Shown one piece after another: positions 53,119 through 61,638 of a stretch of 61,638 nt of DNA. Every line of letters begins with the position of its first letter. Position 1 is the first letter of the stretch. A program made the translations under genes and the position numbers. The stretch spans positions 1-61,638 of the forward strand of contig JAVXCQ010000014.1 of assembly GCA_036659415.1 (NCBI GenBank). Reading direction: 5' to 3'. The DNA comes from JAVXCQ01 sp036659415. Its GTDB lineage: Bacteria > Bacillota > Negativicutes > Acidaminococcales > Acidaminococcaceae. The notes under the pieces are model-generated. The model did not search any database. It was given only the letters and a program-made list of their open reading frames with translations, and was not told the origin of the DNA.

Positions 53119-54360
53119 ATGTACGTAGAAGAAACAATTGAAAAATATGAGAAATTTATCAACCCTTCCTTGGCAAAATTATTTCGTTTTATGGGTTTAG
53201 GTAGTGTTGAAACCACCGCTTCAGGGTGGACGATAACAGATAGTGAAGGCAGGGAATTTATTGATTTTTTAGGTGGTTATGGTATGTTTTGCGTCGGTCA
53301 TCGTCATCCGCAGGTAGTAGCTGCCGTTAAGCAGGCGCTAGATACAATGCCTATGCGTGGTGAAGTACTTTTTAATAGACCGATGGCTGACTTAGCAGAA
53401 AAGCTAGCAGAGATTACACCAGGTAATTTGCAATACAGTTTTTTTGTTAATAGTGGGGCGGAGGCCGTAGAAGGTACCCTTAAAGTAGCAAGATTGGCAA
53501 CCGGGCGCACCAAGTTTATTGCGACCAAGAACGCTTTTCATGGTAAAACTTTTGGCGCACTTACTGCTACGGGCCGTGATTTATTTAGACAGCCGTTTGA
53601 ACCGCTACTGACAAATTTCACGCACGTGGAATATGATAATTTGACAGAGATGGCTGCCGCGATGGATCAGCAAACCGCAGCGGTTATTTTGGAGCCAATT
53701 CAGGGCGAGGGCGGGATCATTGTACCCTCAGAGGGTTATTTGCAAGGTGTAAGGTCTTTATGTGACCAATATGGTGCACTTTTAATTGCCGATGAAGTAC
53801 AAACTGGTATTGGGCGCACTGGCAAATGGTTCGGTGTCGACCACGAACAAGTTACACCGGATTTAATGGCGACTGCTAAAGCTTTGGGTGGCGGCATTAT
53901 GCCTATTGGCGCAATTACCGCCACACCAGCAGCGTGGCAGGGCCTAATTGAAGCCCCCTTTCTTCATACTTCAACTTTTGGTGGCAATCAACTGGCTTGC
54001 AGTGCAGGACTTGCTACTTTAGCCGTAATTGAGGAAGAAGATTTGCTAGCTCGCGGCACTGCTAATGGTCACTATCTCAAAACTGGTCTAGAAGCGATTG
54101 CTCAAGAATTTCCCGACGTCATTAAAGCAGTACGTGGTCGTGGCATGATGCTTGGTATAGAATTAACCAAGGAAGGTGCCGGGGGCATGCTCATGTCACT
54201 TATGATTGATAGTAGCGTTATTATTGCTTATACACTTAATAATCCTAAGGTGATGCGCATGGAACCACCGCTCATTGTACCGCGCTCAGTAATTGATCAT
54301 GTTTTAGAGGTATTCCGTAGTGCTGTACAAACGACTAATAAAGCTATTAGCGATTTATAA
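53119..54360 (+). CDS. Class III PLP-dependent aminotransferase (putrescine/ornithine type)
   Basis: 413 residues. FVNSGAEAVEGTLKVAR binds the cofactor phosphate, LIADEVQTGIGRTGK follows, and the Schiff-base lysine is Lys254 in TAKALGGG; TSTFGGNQLACSAG is conserved. Closest by feel to putrescine:2-oxoglutarate aminotransferases (PatA/YgjG), but ornithine or acetylornithine are possible substrates. ATG 53119 has GGAGG; a longer frame reaching into the deacetylase gene is rejected. Confidence 0.85.
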   Translation: MYVEETIEKYEKFINPSLAKLFRFMGLGSVETTASGWTITDSEGREFIDFLGGYGMFCVGHRHPQVVAAVKQALDTMPMRGEVLFNRPMADLAEKLAEITPGNLQYSFFVNSGAEAVEGTLKVARLATGRTKFIATKNAFHGKTFGALTATGRDLFRQPFEPLLTNFTHVEYDNLTEMAAAMDQQTAAVILEPIQGEGGIIVPSEGYLQGVRSLCDQYGALLIADEVQTGIGRTGKWFGVDHEQVTPDLMATAKALGGGIMPIGAITATPAAWQGLIEAPFLHTSTFGGNQLACSAGLATLAVIEEEDLLARGTANGHYLKTGLEAIAQEFPDVIKAVRGRGMMLGIELTKEGAGGMLMSLMIDSSVIIAYTLNNPKVMRMEPPLIVPRSVIDHVLEVFRSAVQTTNKAISDL

Positions 54361-54377
54361 AAGGAGCGAAAATAATC

Positions 54378-54812
54378 ATGCCTTATATAGAAACAAAAAT
54401 CACCATCAATAGTGATAGCCACGCTATTTATACTATTATCCAGGACATGGCTGCTTATCCGGCCTTTATGCAGGATTTAGTTAGTGTGGATATTTTGGAG
54501 CGAGGTACTAACTACACCATAAGTCACTGGGTATCTAATGTTGATGGTAGAAAAATCACCTGGACGGAACGAGATGAATTCTTCCCGGCGGAACAACGCA
54601 TTACTTATCAACAAACTCAAGGTGACTTAAAAAAAATGGAGGGTGAATGGCGTCTAACCCCAGTCGATGGTGGCGTGGAAGTTGTATTAGCTGTAGATTT
54701 TGAATTCGGAATTCCTATGATTGCAGGTCTATTAAATCCTATTTTGAAACGAAAAGTACGTGAAAATAGTGAAAATATGCTGGCCGCCATTAAAAGGCAA
54801 ATGGAAAAGTAA
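54378..54812 (+). CDS. SRPBCC (START/polyketide cyclase-like) protein
   Basis: 144 residues. The pattern of IETKITINSDSHAIYTIIQDMAAYPAFM, followed by a central beta-rich region and a long C-terminal helix (NPILKRKVRENSENMLAAIKRQM), matches the coenzyme Q-binding/Coq10-like SRPBCC fold that binds hydrophobic ligands. RBS AAAGGAG. 17 bases after the aminotransferase gene. Confidence 0.8.
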   Translation: MPYIETKITINSDSHAIYTIIQDMAAYPAFMQDLVSVDILERGTNYTISHWVSNVDGRKITWTERDEFFPAEQRITYQQTQGDLKKMEGEWRLTPVDGGVEVVLAVDFEFGIPMIAGLLNPILKRKVRENSENMLAAIKRQMEK

Positions 54813-54917
54813 CTAGACAGGTAAAATTTACGAAAAAGATACAATTACGACGCAAATAATTCAAATAAATCAAGTAAGCTAAAACAAAGATCAAAGAAAG
54901 TAGTGTAGGAGGAAGTC

Positions 54918-55787
54918 ATGAATAGTCTAAAAACTGTATTTTTGTTAACCTTGTTAACAGTAATTTTGGTTAGCGTGGGAGGCGCTGTGGGTGGTTCTAA
55001 TGGCATGATATTTATGCTCATTATTTCTATCGGCATGAACTTTTTCAGCTATTGGTACAGTGATACTATGGTACTCAAAATGTACAAAGCACAGGAAGTC
55101 AATGCGCAAACCGCACCGGAATTAGTGAAAATTGTTGAAACATTAACTAAAAAAGCGAAGTTACCAATGCCTAAAGTCTATATTATCGACGAACCATTAC
55201 CTAATGCTTTTGCTACAGGACGTAATCCGGAGCATGCCGCAGTAGCTGTCACCAGCGGTATTATGCAACTTTTAACTAAAGAAGAGATGGCCGGTGTCCT
55301 AGCACATGAATTAGGACACGTAAAAAATCGCGACATTTTAATTAGTAGTATTGTTGCTGTGCTGGCAGGACTGATTACTACCATTGGTAATATTGTACAA
55401 TGGGGAGCGATTTTTGGCGGGTTTGGACGCAGTAATGATGATGATAATGGTGGTATTGTGGGGTTATTGGTAACTATTTTTATTGCACCTTTTGCGGCCT
55501 TGCTTATTCAAATGGGCATTTCTCGTTCCCGTGAGTATCTTGCAGATGATACCGGTGGACGTATGTGCGGTAACCCCCTAGCTTTAGCTGCGGCTTTAGC
55601 TAAAATTGACGCTTATGCCCATCGTGAGATTATGCCGGAAGCAACCCAGGCAACAGCACATATGTTCATTATCAACCCATTAGCTGGCAGTAAGCAAAAT
55701 TTAGCTAATTTGTTTAGCACGCATCCGACGACGGAGAGTCGTATCGCTAAACTCAAAGCTCTAGCCTGTAAATTCGACCGTATTTAA
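54918..55787 (+). CDS. htpX: Membrane zinc metalloprotease HtpX
   Basis: 289 residues. Two N-terminal transmembrane helices (about 6-22 and 29-47), zinc motif HELGH (130-134) with the third ligand in SREYLADD, and two further hydrophobic segments (about 143-165 and 180-200). Family M48B, quality control of membrane proteins. RBS GGAGG. Followed by a strong terminator. Confidence 0.95.
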   Translation: MNSLKTVFLLTLLTVILVSVGGAVGGSNGMIFMLIISIGMNFFSYWYSDTMVLKMYKAQEVNAQTAPELVKIVETLTKKAKLPMPKVYIIDEPLPNAFATGRNPEHAAVAVTSGIMQLLTKEEMAGVLAHELGHVKNRDILISSIVAVLAGLITTIGNIVQWGAIFGGFGRSNDDDNGGIVGLLVTIFIAPFAALLIQMGISRSREYLADDTGGRMCGNPLALAAALAKIDAYAHREIMPEATQATAHMFIINPLAGSKQNLANLFSTHPTTESRIAKLKALACKFDRI

Positions 55788-55799
55788 AAGTAAAATTGT

Positions 55800-55852
55800 A
55801 ACACCTATTAGCAAGCAGTATGGTATACTGTTGCTAATAGGTGTTGTTTTTT
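55800..55852 (+). terminator. Terminator after htpX
   Basis: A 15-bp perfect outer stem (55800-55814 with 55831-55845), an inner AGTAT/ATACT helix, then GTTTTTT. Confidence 0.93.
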
Positions 55853-55900
55853 GTGCGGACAAAAATATTTAATTTATACTAGGGCGGGAGGGTAGCTGTA

Positions 55901-58798
55901 ATGATATATTCCCAACTACGAAAGGTATTACTCTTAGCGACAATTGTTTTTATGCTGTCGTCGTGTTTTCATACGGTAACCTTTGCAACCACTAATCGTC
56001 AACAAAGTAAAGTTAAAGTAGCATGGATCACCACGGACGGATTTTTTGCCATTGACCAGAATAATAATCGCAGTGGGTATGGTTATGATTATTTAGATAA
56101 AATAGCCGAACATACGGGTTGGAAATATGAATTTATTATCTGTTCTTTTCCGGAAGCTATGCAAAAAGTAGCACAAGGGGAAATTGATTTAATTACACCT
56201 TTGGCTTACAAGGAGAATCGTGCAACAGACTTTGAATATGCCCGTTATCCCCTAGGTGCAGCCCTTAACGGCATTTATATCTGCAAGACCAATGAGGAGC
56301 ACCCTAATCGTGCCAATTTAGCTTTGGAAGATTTAGTGATAGGAACAACTGTGGATGAAATTCGTAAGGAAGGTTTGGATATTTTCGCTAAAACCGTTGA
56401 AGAACCTTTGCAAATCATTACCTATCCAACTATTGAAGCGGCAAAAGAGGCTTGTTTAGCGCATGAAATAGATGCCGTAGTTCTCTCGGATTTTGAAAAA
56501 AGTGAGCAATTTAGTGTCGTTAAGTACTTAAACTTAATTCCGTTTTATGTGGCTACAGCTAAGGGCAATACTAAAATTATCGATGGTGTTAATTATGGTA
56601 TGCAGGAAATTAAATTATTTGATCGTTTTTATGAAAAAAACTTGTATGAAAAATATAATATTTTTATTGCCGATTATGCAGTGATTTTTACTAAAAAAGA
56701 ACAAGCCTATTTGGCTAGTCACCCGGTTTTAAAAGTAGGAATCGATATCCAAAAAAAACCGGTTGAATATCTTGATGCAGATACCGGTTTACCGGTAGGG
56801 ATTAGTGTTGATTTAACAAAAAAAATAGCAGAAAAATGCGGTATTAAGTTTGAATTTGTTCATCATAAAAATTTAACGAATAGCATCGAAATGTTAAATA
56901 ACGGTAAGCTAGATATTTTAAGCGGTTTGATTAAAGATAAAGATTTTGCTTCTGCTTATAACTTTAAACAAAGCGAAAGCTATTTAAATTCCTATTATGT
57001 TTTTTTAGGTAAGGAACATAAAACTAACAAAGAACTCAAAGGTTTAACAGCGGCTATTAATGTTGAGCATGTGGGGTTGCCCTACCATTTTCAAAAAAAA
57101 TATCCTGCTTTAAACATTGTTTCGTATGACAATATGGAAAATGGTTTGACTGCAGCTAAAAACGGAAGCGTGGATTTTTTAATCATGAATTCCTTAATGG
57201 CGAACTCCGTTTTGAATATTTATGATGCGGGGGAGTTAACAGTACAGGAAATGCGCTATAGTTCCTTTCCTGTCGCTTTTGGTGTGTCAACTACTGCTAG
57301 TCCGGAGCTTCTATCCATTTTAAATAAATCCATTGCGGCCATCACGGAAGGGGAACGCAATAATATTATTTTAAACTATACAACAGGGGCGGCAAACAAA
57401 TTAACTTTTGAAGAAATCCTTAGAAAATATGCGGCTTTATTTATTGGTTTGTTGTTTTTGTTTTTTGGAGTGCTTTTGTCTTTTAGTGCCAGAAATAAGA
57501 AAAAGCTAGAACGACTGGCTTTTTATGATGCTTTGACAGGTGAGCGTAATTTAGTAAAATTCAAACTTGATATTGTGCCTTTAATGCGCCAAAAACAGCA
57601 GATGTATTCTATTGTGGCGTTGGATATCAATAATTTTAAAGCAATTAATGATATTTACGGCTATCAACACGGTGATTTGGTGCTGTTACAATTGGCACTA
57701 GCCTTAAAAAAAGCACTCCACCCCGGCGAAATATTTTGCCGAGGAGATGGAGATAACTTTTATTTGCTCTTGCGTTCCAAAACGCGTGAATATGAACCAG
57801 AGCGATTTTTAGCCTTTACCACCAAGATAGATCATTTCAGTTTTGGTGACAATACCAAATGTAAAATTATTTTAAAAATTGGTATTTATCAGCTTACTGA
57901 TGAAAATGTAGCGCAGGATAATATTGAAACAATGATTGACCGCGCAAATATTGCCCGTAAATCCATTGGTCACTGTCACGCACACTCTTATGCTATTTAT
58001 GATCAAACTATGTATAATAATGTTAATTTTGAGAAAACCATAGAAAATAACATGGATACGGCTTTAGCCGAAGAGCAATTTCAGGTTTACCTGCAACCTA
58101 AAGTAGTATTGGCGACAGAGCTTGTTATTGGAGCTGAAGCCTTGGTACGCTGGCAGCATCCTACTCAAGGTTTTATTTATCCTGATGATTTCATTCCTTT
58201 ATTTGAAAAAAATGGCTTTGTCACGAAATTAGATTTTTATATGTTCGAACACGTTTGTGCGTTACTGGAAAGATGGCAAAAAGAGGGAAGACGTCTATAT
58301 CCTATTTCTGTCAATTTCTCACGCAAGCATTTGTTACAAACTGATACGGTGGAGCGTTTACGACAAATTTTAGAGGGTTATCAGGTAAATCCTCGTTTAA
58401 TTGAAATTGAAATTACCGAAAGTTCTTTCACCAATCTTGATCATGTGCAAATTACGTCCTTTATGTCTCAGCTGCATCAGATAGGGTTTGGTATCTCTCT
58501 AGATGATTTTGGTTCAGGTTATTCTTCTTTGTCCATGCTCTCTGAATATGATTTCGATGTTTTAAAATTAGATCGTTCTTTTTTAGAACATAAATATTCT
58601 AATGAAAAAACGACGATCCTCATTGGTAGTATCATTACATTATCACAAAAATTAAATATTCTACCCATTTCTGAAGGTGTAGAAACACAAGAACAGGTCG
58701 AGTTTTTGCAAAGTGTTGGTTGCGCCATGGCTCAGGGATATTTCTTCTCCAAACCACTACCGCTGGCAGAATATGAAAAAGTAGTGAAATTTCTATAA
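55901..58798 (+). CDS. Sensor with two periplasmic solute-binding domains, degenerate GGDEF and EAL
   Basis: 965 residues. Signal peptide (1-30), two consecutive bacterial extracellular solute-binding (SBP_bac_3-like) domains (about 35-265 and 268-500; GYGYDYLDKIAEHTGW and PVGISVDLTKKIAEKCG), a transmembrane helix (about 510-530), a GGDEF domain (about 540-700) whose active-site loop reads RGDGD, and an EAL domain (about 720-962) with EALVRW, EITESSF, LDDFGSGYSS, KLDRSFL and EGVET. The EAL residues look intact and the GGDEF site does not, so it is probably a ligand-controlled cyclic-di-GMP phosphodiesterase. Monocistronic, RBS GGGAGGG. Confidence 0.9.
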   Translation: MIYSQLRKVLLLATIVFMLSSCFHTVTFATTNRQQSKVKVAWITTDGFFAIDQNNNRSGYGYDYLDKIAEHTGWKYEFIICSFPEAMQKVAQGEIDLITPLAYKENRATDFEYARYPLGAALNGIYICKTNEEHPNRANLALEDLVIGTTVDEIRKEGLDIFAKTVEEPLQIITYPTIEAAKEACLAHEIDAVVLSDFEKSEQFSVVKYLNLIPFYVATAKGNTKIIDGVNYGMQEIKLFDRFYEKNLYEKYNIFIADYAVIFTKKEQAYLASHPVLKVGIDIQKKPVEYLDADTGLPVGISVDLTKKIAEKCGIKFEFVHHKNLTNSIEMLNNGKLDILSGLIKDKDFASAYNFKQSESYLNSYYVFLGKEHKTNKELKGLTAAINVEHVGLPYHFQKKYPALNIVSYDNMENGLTAAKNGSVDFLIMNSLMANSVLNIYDAGELTVQEMRYSSFPVAFGVSTTASPELLSILNKSIAAITEGERNNIILNYTTGAANKLTFEEILRKYAALFIGLLFLFFGVLLSFSARNKKKLERLAFYDALTGERNLVKFKLDIVPLMRQKQQMYSIVALDINNFKAINDIYGYQHGDLVLLQLALALKKALHPGEIFCRGDGDNFYLLLRSKTREYEPERFLAFTTKIDHFSFGDNTKCKIILKIGIYQLTDENVAQDNIETMIDRANIARKSIGHCHAHSYAIYDQTMYNNVNFEKTIENNMDTALAEEQFQVYLQPKVVLATELVIGAEALVRWQHPTQGFIYPDDFIPLFEKNGFVTKLDFYMFEHVCALLERWQKEGRRLYPISVNFSRKHLLQTDTVERLRQILEGYQVNPRLIEIEITESSFTNLDHVQITSFMSQLHQIGFGISLDDFGSGYSSLSMLSEYDFDVLKLDRSFLEHKYSNEKTTILIGSIITLSQKLNILPISEGVETQEQVEFLQSVGCAMAQGYFFSKPLPLAEYEKVVKFL

Positions 58799-58877
58799 AT
58801 TCTCATAAGCTATTGACAAAAAAGCTACACTTTGTAATATTTGTAGCAATTGTTTACAAATCGCTTAACCAGCTAGG

Positions 58878-58907
58878 TTCGACAAGCAATTAGTAAACTG
58901 CTATAAT
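58878..58907 (+). promoter_or_regulatory. Putative promoter of the M42 peptidase gene
   Basis: TATAAT at about 58902 with TTCGAC 18 bp upstream. A second -35-like TTGACA lies at about 58814 but has a poor -10 partner. Confidence 0.45.
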
Positions 58908-58962
58908 ATATGACGTGAGTCAGAAGTGTTGTTACTTTACAGATAAAAGAAGGTATAAATTA

Positions 58963-60036
58963 ATGAAAGAAAAATTAGAATGGTTACGACGTTATTCTGA
59001 AACCTGCGGAGTTTCTGGCTTTGAAACTAGAATTAAAGATTTAATGCTAGAGCGTTTAGCTGGCAAGGCACAAGTATCTTATGATAAACTAGGCAGTGTT
59101 GTTTTCACTGCTAGTGGAAGCCAAACAGGACCTAAGATTATGCTTGCTAGCCATATGGATGAAATTGGTTTTATGGTGAAGCACATTACCAAGGATGGTT
59201 TTCTGCGGTTTACCTGTTTAGGTGGCTGGTGGGAGCAAGTCATGCTCAGCCAACGCGTAACCGTTCACGGCACTAAAGGTGATTTAGTCGGCGTGATTGG
59301 TAGTAAACCACCACATATTTTAAGTGCGGAAGAACGGACTAAAGTAGTAGCTAAAAAAGATATGTATATCGATATTGGTGCTACTGATGAGCAAGCTGCC
59401 AGAGCACTCGGGGTAATTGAAGGTTCTGCCGTTACTCCGTATGCCGAGTTTGCAGTAATGGGTGACGGCAAAACTTTACTAGGTAAAGCGTGGGATAATC
59501 GTATCGGATGTGCTATTATGGCTGATGTCGTAGATAATTTGGCGATAGCGAAACACCCTAATACAGTCTATGGCGTGGCAACAGTACAGGAAGAGGTTGG
59601 TTTACGCGGAGCACAAACGAGCGTTAATATGCTCCAACCAGATATCGCTTTCGTCATTGATACCTGTGTGGCCGGTGGTACTCCGGGTGTAGAAGACGAG
59701 GTTGCTCCGGCTAAAATTGGTCAGGGTATTGCTATTACAATTTATGATGCAGGGATGATTCCCAATACTGCTTTGCGTGATTATGTTTTTACGTTGGCCA
59801 AAGAGCTAGAAATACCGACGCAGGTTAGTATTTCTGAGGGTGGCGCAACCGATGGCGGACGTATCCATTTGCATGCGGACGGTGTTTTGACGCTTACCTT
59901 GAGCGTACCTACACGTTATATTCATAGCCACCAAAGTGTTATTCATTTAGATGATTATCTGGGAGCAGTTAAACTACTCACTGCGCTTATTAAAACTCTT
60001 GACCAAAAACAATATGCTAAACTTTTAAAGGACTAA
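58963..60036 (+). CDS. M42 family metallopeptidase (FrvX/glutamyl aminopeptidase-like)
   Basis: 357 residues. Metal ligands and catalytic residues are seen in ASHMDEIGFMV, KAWDNRIGC, VQEEVGLRGAQ, FVIDTC and the final SHQSVIH. Family M42 enzymes are cytosolic, co-catalytic metal aminopeptidases forming tetrahedral particles. ATG 58963 (AGAAGG upstream) is preferred to GTG 58915, which lies only a few bases past the probable -10. Confidence 0.92.
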   Translation: MKEKLEWLRRYSETCGVSGFETRIKDLMLERLAGKAQVSYDKLGSVVFTASGSQTGPKIMLASHMDEIGFMVKHITKDGFLRFTCLGGWWEQVMLSQRVTVHGTKGDLVGVIGSKPPHILSAEERTKVVAKKDMYIDIGATDEQAARALGVIEGSAVTPYAEFAVMGDGKTLLGKAWDNRIGCAIMADVVDNLAIAKHPNTVYGVATVQEEVGLRGAQTSVNMLQPDIAFVIDTCVAGGTPGVEDEVAPAKIGQGIAITIYDAGMIPNTALRDYVFTLAKELEIPTQVSISEGGATDGGRIHLHADGVLTLTLSVPTRYIHSHQSVIHLDDYLGAVKLLTALIKTLDQKQYAKLLKD

Positions 60037-60089
60037 TATCGTTTTAACGATTTAGTATAAATTTTAATTATGATGAGGAGAGATTTTGC

Positions 60090-60503
60090 ATGCAACAAAC
60101 ATTAGTACTTGTAAAACCAGACGGCGTTAAAAAACATTTAATAGGTGCCATCATTGCCCGTTTCGAGGCTCGTGGCTTAACTGTTTCTGCTTTGAAACTT
60201 GTTAAACTTACTGAGGCACAAGCAAAATATCATTATGCTGAACATGAAGGCAAACCTTTCTTTGGTGAATTAATTGAATTCATTACTTCTGGCCCAGTAG
60301 CGGCTATGGTTATTTCCGGAGAAAACGCTATTAAAGCAGTACGTGGCATGATGGGTGCTACTAATCCTTTGGATTCAGTACCAGGCTCCATTCGCGGAGA
60401 TTACGCTTTAACTATCGGCGAAAACATTGTTCATGGTAGCGACAGCGAAGAAAGTGCCGCTCGCGAAATCAAAAACTACTTTACGGCTGAAGAAATTTAT
60501 TAA
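60090..60503 (+). CDS. ndk: Nucleoside diphosphate kinase
   Basis: 137 residues, normal length. Equalises NTP pools by phosphotransfer through His115 (NIVHGSDS). KPDGVKKHLIG and NPLDSVPGSIRGDYA are conserved. RBS GAGGAG. 53 bases after the peptidase gene. Confidence 0.98.
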   Translation: MQQTLVLVKPDGVKKHLIGAIIARFEARGLTVSALKLVKLTEAQAKYHYAEHEGKPFFGELIEFITSGPVAAMVISGENAIKAVRGMMGATNPLDSVPGSIRGDYALTIGENIVHGSDSEESAAREIKNYFTAEEIY

Positions 60504-60592
60504 TTTAACCTTGTGCATGAGTTACTAGCCGTTTACAGGTTATTACTAACTGGCATAACGTGCAGACCGTGATAAAAGAGGATGGTGACACC

Positions 60593-61102
60593 ATGAAAGC
60601 AGCAGTTTATACTAGAACAGGTGATAAGGGTACGACTGGCTTATATACCGGTGAACGCGTTACAAAACAGAGTTTACGTGTCGAAGCTTATGGCACAGTG
60701 GACGAAATTAATTCTGCCTTGGGTTTAGCACGGGCCACAGTAAAACGTGAAGATGTCAAAGCAACAGTTTTGCAATTACAGCAGTTGTTAATGTCTGTAA
60801 TGGCTGATGTTGCCAGTCTCAATTTACCAGAACCGTATATTAAAGAAACCCATGTCAAACTCTTTGAAAGTACGATTGATCAGTATGACTCGTTACTTGC
60901 ACCGCTAGGACATTTTGTTATCCCTGGTGGTACGCAAGGTGCCGCTGCTCTTGATATCGCGCGCACGACTACGCGTAGGGCAGAGCGTGCTTTACTTCGC
61001 TTGGCAGAAACAGAAGCGGTTAATCCGCAAGTTTTAATTTGCTTAAACCGTCTTTCCGATCTTTGCTTTATTTTGTCCCGCGTAGAAGTAGAACTGGCTT
61101 AA
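60593..61102 (+). CDS. ATP:cob(I)alamin adenosyltransferase (PduO type)
   Basis: 169 residues. Makes adenosylcobalamin. N-terminal ATP-binding TRTGDKGTTGLYTGE, AYGTVDEINSALG, and TRRAERALLRL in the C-terminal helix. ATG 60593 is chosen since the longer frame (GTG 60560) adds 11 residues not found in the family. It sits just before a cobalamin riboswitch and cobU, in line with corrinoid salvage. Confidence 0.93.
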   Translation: MKAAVYTRTGDKGTTGLYTGERVTKQSLRVEAYGTVDEINSALGLARATVKREDVKATVLQLQQLLMSVMADVASLNLPEPYIKETHVKLFESTIDQYDSLLAPLGHFVIPGGTQGAAALDIARTTTRRAERALLRLAETEAVNPQVLICLNRLSDLCFILSRVEVELA

Positions 61103-61122
61103 GGTACAACAATATATCTATT

Positions 61123-61158
61123 AAAGAAAACTATCCTTCAAGGATAGTTTTCTTTTTT
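61123..61158 (+). terminator. Terminator after the adenosyltransferase gene
   Basis: A 15-16 bp near-perfect stem (from 61123 to about 61154) with a very small loop and TTTTTT at the end. Confidence 0.9.
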
Positions 61159-61188
61159 GATTAACGCCTTCATACCAATGTTAAAGGC

Positions 61189-61217
61189 TTGCCTATCTTC
61201 GTGAAATATTGTACAAT
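61189..61217 (+). promoter_or_regulatory. Promoter of the cobU riboswitch transcript
   Basis: -35 TTGCCT (61189-61194), 17-bp spacer, -10 TACAAT (61212-61217), immediately before the riboswitch. Confidence 0.7.
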
Positions 61218-61229
61218 AGTAAACGGAAA

Positions 61230-61424
61230 GTTTGAACAGGTGTGATAGATGCGTCTATTACTTAAAAGGGAAGAACGGTGTAAATCCGTCGCAGTCCCGC
61301 TACTGTAATGGGGAGTTAACCGCAAGATACCACTGGGTAACCGGGAAGGTGCGGTCAAGCTATGAACCAAAGCCAGGAGACCTACCTGTTGTGAGTACCA
61401 TCGTACCTACGGGAGATAGGGATA
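61230..61424 (+). promoter_or_regulatory. Cobalamin riboswitch upstream of cobU
   Basis: GAACAGGTGTG at the 5' end, core CGGTGTAAATCCGTCGCAGT then CCCGCTACTGTAA, B12 box AAGCCAGGAGACCTACCTG (about 61370-61388) and P13 hairpin CCTA-CGGGAGA-TAGG (61406-61420). Controls the cobalamin assembly gene(s) that follow. Confidence 0.95.
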
Positions 61425-61449
61425 TGGCAATATAGGATAACTATATTCT

Positions 61450-61475
61450 GTCCTCTCGTTGGAGAGGACTTTTTT
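61450..61475 (+). terminator. Riboswitch-controlled terminator before cobU
   Basis: An 8-bp perfect stem (61450-61457 with 61462-61469), GTTG loop, then TTTTTT. Likely expression platform of the riboswitch. Confidence 0.9.
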
Positions 61476-61509
61476 ATTTGCCATTTTTAATTAAGAACGG
61501 AGGAACCAT

Positions 61510-61638
61510 ATGAAAGAGAAATTAGTATTAGTCATCGGAGGAGCGCGCAGTGGTAAAAGCAATTTTGCTGAAAAGTATATTTTACAACACGCCACCAAAT
61601 GTGGGTATATAGCTACTGCGGAAATCTTAGATCAAGAA
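61510..61638 (+). CDS. cobU: Adenosylcobinamide kinase/guanylyltransferase, 5' part only
   Basis: 43 codons before the window ends. LVLVIGGARSGKSNFAEKY contains the CobU P-loop (GGARSGKS, 10-17), and GYIATAEI matches the next conserved segment. CobU phosphorylates adenosylcobinamide and adds GMP during nucleotide-loop assembly. RBS GGAGG at 61499-61503. Cut by the window edge, not by mutation. Confidence 0.92.
   Translation, partial: MKEKLVLVIGGARSGKSNFAEKYILQHATKCGYIATAEILDQE

Noticed and set aside
58814..58842. Alternative TTGACA promoter for the M42 peptidase gene
   Set aside because: The 17-bp partner reads AATATT, a poor -10, whereas TATAAT near 58902 is closer to the gene.
61170..61435. 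ORFs on both strands across the third riboswitch
   Set aside because: They lie entirely on cobalamin riboswitch sequence, have no RBS and encode no recognisable protein.

Overview
The window looks like a chromosomal segment of a low-GC, diderm Firmicute of the class Negativicutes (genus not resolvable by reading). Housekeeping genes are Firmicute-like (mutS-mutL-miaA-hfq-xerD order, lysine riboswitch on dapB), yet the organism has an outer membrane: two TonB-dependent receptors and a complete exbB-exbD-tonB set are present. No rRNA, tRNA, CRISPR array, IS element or prophage was seen.

Layout. 0.1-4.5 kb: pnp, then a MATE efflux pump divergent from its likely MerR-type regulator. 4.7-29.9 kb: an accessory region devoted to tetrapyrrole/metal handling. 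It contains an exported CbiK-type chelatase, a cobalamin riboswitch with exbB-exbD-tonB, a second MerR-type regulator, and a tightly coupled operon (9.3-21.4 kb): two-gene ABC-2 exporter, ECF transporter whose S component carries a large extracytoplasmic domain, membrane-anchored beta-propeller, CobN-type chelatase, SPASM radical SAM enzyme and a 28-residue membrane micropeptide. A TonB receptor, ChlI- and ChlD-like chelatase subunits, a small exported protein and a second cobalamin riboswitch with a BtuB-like receptor follow. 30-43 kb: mostly ordinary genes (LysE-type exporter, hydrolase, NlpC/P60 protein, dut, lysine-riboswitch dapB-asd-dapA, pepA, PHP phosphoesterase, P-loop/Asp23 fusion, phosphatase, HIRAN protein). 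43-51.8 kb: miaB-mutS-mutL-methyltransferase-miaA-hfq-xerD. 51.9-61.6 kb: divergent polysaccharide deacetylase, aminotransferase, htpX, a GGDEF/EAL sensor, M42 peptidase, ndk, cobalamin adenosyltransferase, and a third cobalamin riboswitch in front of cobU, which runs off the window.

Main result. Three promoters, upstream of the exported chelatase (4711), the 12-kb operon (9163) and its TonB receptor (21477), share an almost identical, unusual architecture: TTGACTGTGT at the -35 end, exactly 19 bp between -35 and -10, and ATAG near the -10. A 19-bp spacer is the hallmark of MerR-activated promoters, and one of the three lies directly in front of the divergent MerR-family gene at 8317-9153. 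This ties the receptor, periplasmic chelatase, ECF importer, CobN-type chelatase, radical SAM enzyme and ABC-2 exporter into one proposed regulon. I infer a pathway that imports a tetrapyrrole or other metal complex across both membranes, processes it with a CobN/ChlI/ChlD-type chelatase and a radical SAM enzyme, and possibly exports a product. The substrate (heme, corrinoid, other) cannot be decided from sequence. The TonB energising genes and the second receptor are instead under cobalamin riboswitches, so the two uptake routes appear to share one energiser.
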